From NCBI RefSeq assembly GCF_000365305.1, contig NZ_CM001841.1, positions 435,551-499,550 of the forward strand: a stretch of DNA of 64,000 bases, in the 5' to 3' direction. Under the pieces are notes generated by a model. It saw nothing but the letters and a program-made list of their open reading frames with translations, had not been told where the DNA came from and made no database searches. The stretch is from Dickeya dianthicola NCPPB 453 (GTDB lineage: Bacteria > Pseudomonadota > Gammaproteobacteria > Enterobacterales > Enterobacteriaceae). Below, piece after piece: positions 63,121 to 64,000 of this stretch (its first letter is position 1; every line of letters begins with the position of its first letter). The position numbers and the translations under genes were made by a program.

Positions 63121-64000
63121 ATGATGAATACAACCGCTCTGTCTCCTTCGTCGCCCGGTGTGAGTTTCTGGCACCATTGGCGGCTGATGCCGATGTTCAG
63201 TTCGATCATCGGCGTCATCCTGATCCTGTTCGCGTTGGCGATAGGGTTTTCGGTCCATTTTTTGATGCGCAGCAACAGTTCTCTTAATGACGTGACGGCG
63301 GAAATCCAGGTTCGTCTGGGGGTTTCCAATAGTTCCAACCATTTGCGTACCGCTCGGCTGATGTTGATTCAGGCCGCCGCCGCTGCCAAAGAGGGCGATA
63401 AAGACACCGCCAGCAGCAGTATCCAGCAGGCGGAAGGCCGCCTGAAACAGTCGGCGGACAGCTTTGCCGCTTACCAGAGTCGTGAAGTAAAAACCCCGGC
63501 CGACCTGGCGTTGGATGACGCGTTGCAGCAGCGCTACAACGATTACGTCAATAATGGCGTCAGGCCGATGCTGGATGCGGTGAAAGCCGGCCGTTACGAC
63601 GATGTGGTCGCCACCGAGTGGAAACAGACCCGTAAGCTCGACCTGGCTTACAACGAGGTGTTGCTGAAAGTGGTGGCGATCCGTACCCAGCGGGCGGAAG
63701 CGCTCAACAACGGGGCGCAGCAGGAGTCGGTGCTGGGTTACAGCGTGATGGCCGCCAGCTTTGTGGTGGCGGTGCTGGTGTCGCTGTTTACCTACCTGTG
63801 TCTGCGCCGGGTGATTATCAAACCGATGCGTTCGCTGGTGGAACGTATCGAACACATCGCCTCCGGCAATCTCACCATGCCGCTGGCGCAGTGGGGACGC
63901 GGCGAAGTCGGCCAACTGGGGCAGTATCTGCAGAACATGCAGCAGTCGCTGGCGCGAACCGTCAGCAACGTGCGTCACGGGGTGGACGCCATTTATCAGG
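63121..64000 (+). CDS. Methyl-accepting chemotaxis protein, 3' end cut by window
   Basis: The frame from ATG 63121 (after AAAGGA) is open to the window end, giving 293 residues so far. It has a membrane helix near residues 24-46, a Tar/Tsr-like four-helix periplasmic sensor (EIQVRLGVSNSSNHLRTARLML at the start), a second helix near 203-225, and the start of HAMP (RRVIIKPMRSLVERIEHIASGNL). The signalling domain lies beyond the window. The ligand is unknown. Confidence 0.93.
   Translation, partial: MMNTTALSPSSPGVSFWHHWRLMPMFSSIIGVILILFALAIGFSVHFLMRSNSSLNDVTAEIQVRLGVSNSSNHLRTARLMLIQAAAAAKEGDKDTASSSIQQAEGRLKQSADSFAAYQSREVKTPADLALDDALQQRYNDYVNNGVRPMLDAVKAGRYDDVVATEWKQTRKLDLAYNEVLLKVVAIRTQRAEALNNGAQQESVLGYSVMAASFVVAVLVSLFTYLCLRRVIIKPMRSLVERIEHIASGNLTMPLAQWGRGEVGQLGQYLQNMQQSLARTVSNVRHGVDAIYQ

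Overview
The window looks like a piece of chromosome from a soft-rot plant pathogen of the Enterobacterales, most like Dickeya. The grounds are high-GC coding sequence, E. coli-like gene blocks (ygfB-pepP-ubiH-ubiI, zapA-6S RNA-fau, serB-radA-nadR, prfC-osmY-yjjV), and accessory loci typical of that group: PixA/AidA-type inclusion-body proteins, ACC deaminase, methyl-accepting chemotaxis proteins and several sugar and peptide ABC importers. No rRNA, tRNA, intact transposase, integrase or CRISPR array was seen. The species assignment is inference. Layout: 0-11.8 kb holds an MFS exporter, a small HNH protein, and a DeoR-type repressor facing a sugar operon (split transketolase, SDR dehydrogenase, ABC importer with a DUF2291 lipoprotein, FGGY kinase). 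That operon ends in a gutted SDR remnant. 11.9-14.6 kb holds four tandem paralogues of the PixA/AidA inclusion-body family. 15.3-22.1 kb is an Opp/Dpp-type peptide importer ending in an M20 peptidase. 22.4-24.7 kb holds a LysR regulator and an ACC deaminase gene broken by two single-base losses in A-runs. 24.8-28.7 kb is an AT-richer islet resembling anti-phage defence: a ribbon-helix-helix protein, an AAA ATPase coupled to a TOPRIM-like DUF4276 protein, and a SIR2-like protein preceded by a small frameshifted gene. 28.8-38.4 kb is mixed: Lrp regulator, secreted chorismate mutase, MFS exporter, HD phosphohydrolase, IclR regulator, chemoreceptor, a structured RNA candidate, rhaS-rhaR without rhaBAD, and two tandem small membrane proteins. 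38.6-43.8 kb is a second peptide ABC operon with a fused double ATPase. 44-64 kb is mostly core genome: yagU, ubiquinone hydroxylases, pepP, ygfB, zapA, 6S RNA, fau, nadR, radA, serB, an SMP-family gene, tam, prfC, osmY, a CsbD-like gene, yjjV, a 4'-phosphopantetheinyl transferase, an SDR, and a second chemoreceptor running off the end. Two cross-cutting patterns stand out. First, short tandem duplications (11-25 bp units) recur in the spacers from 36 to 63 kb, often just after stop codons; one expansion breaks a reading frame. Second, at least three genes carry single-base indels in homopolymers, which may be real decay or sequencing error.
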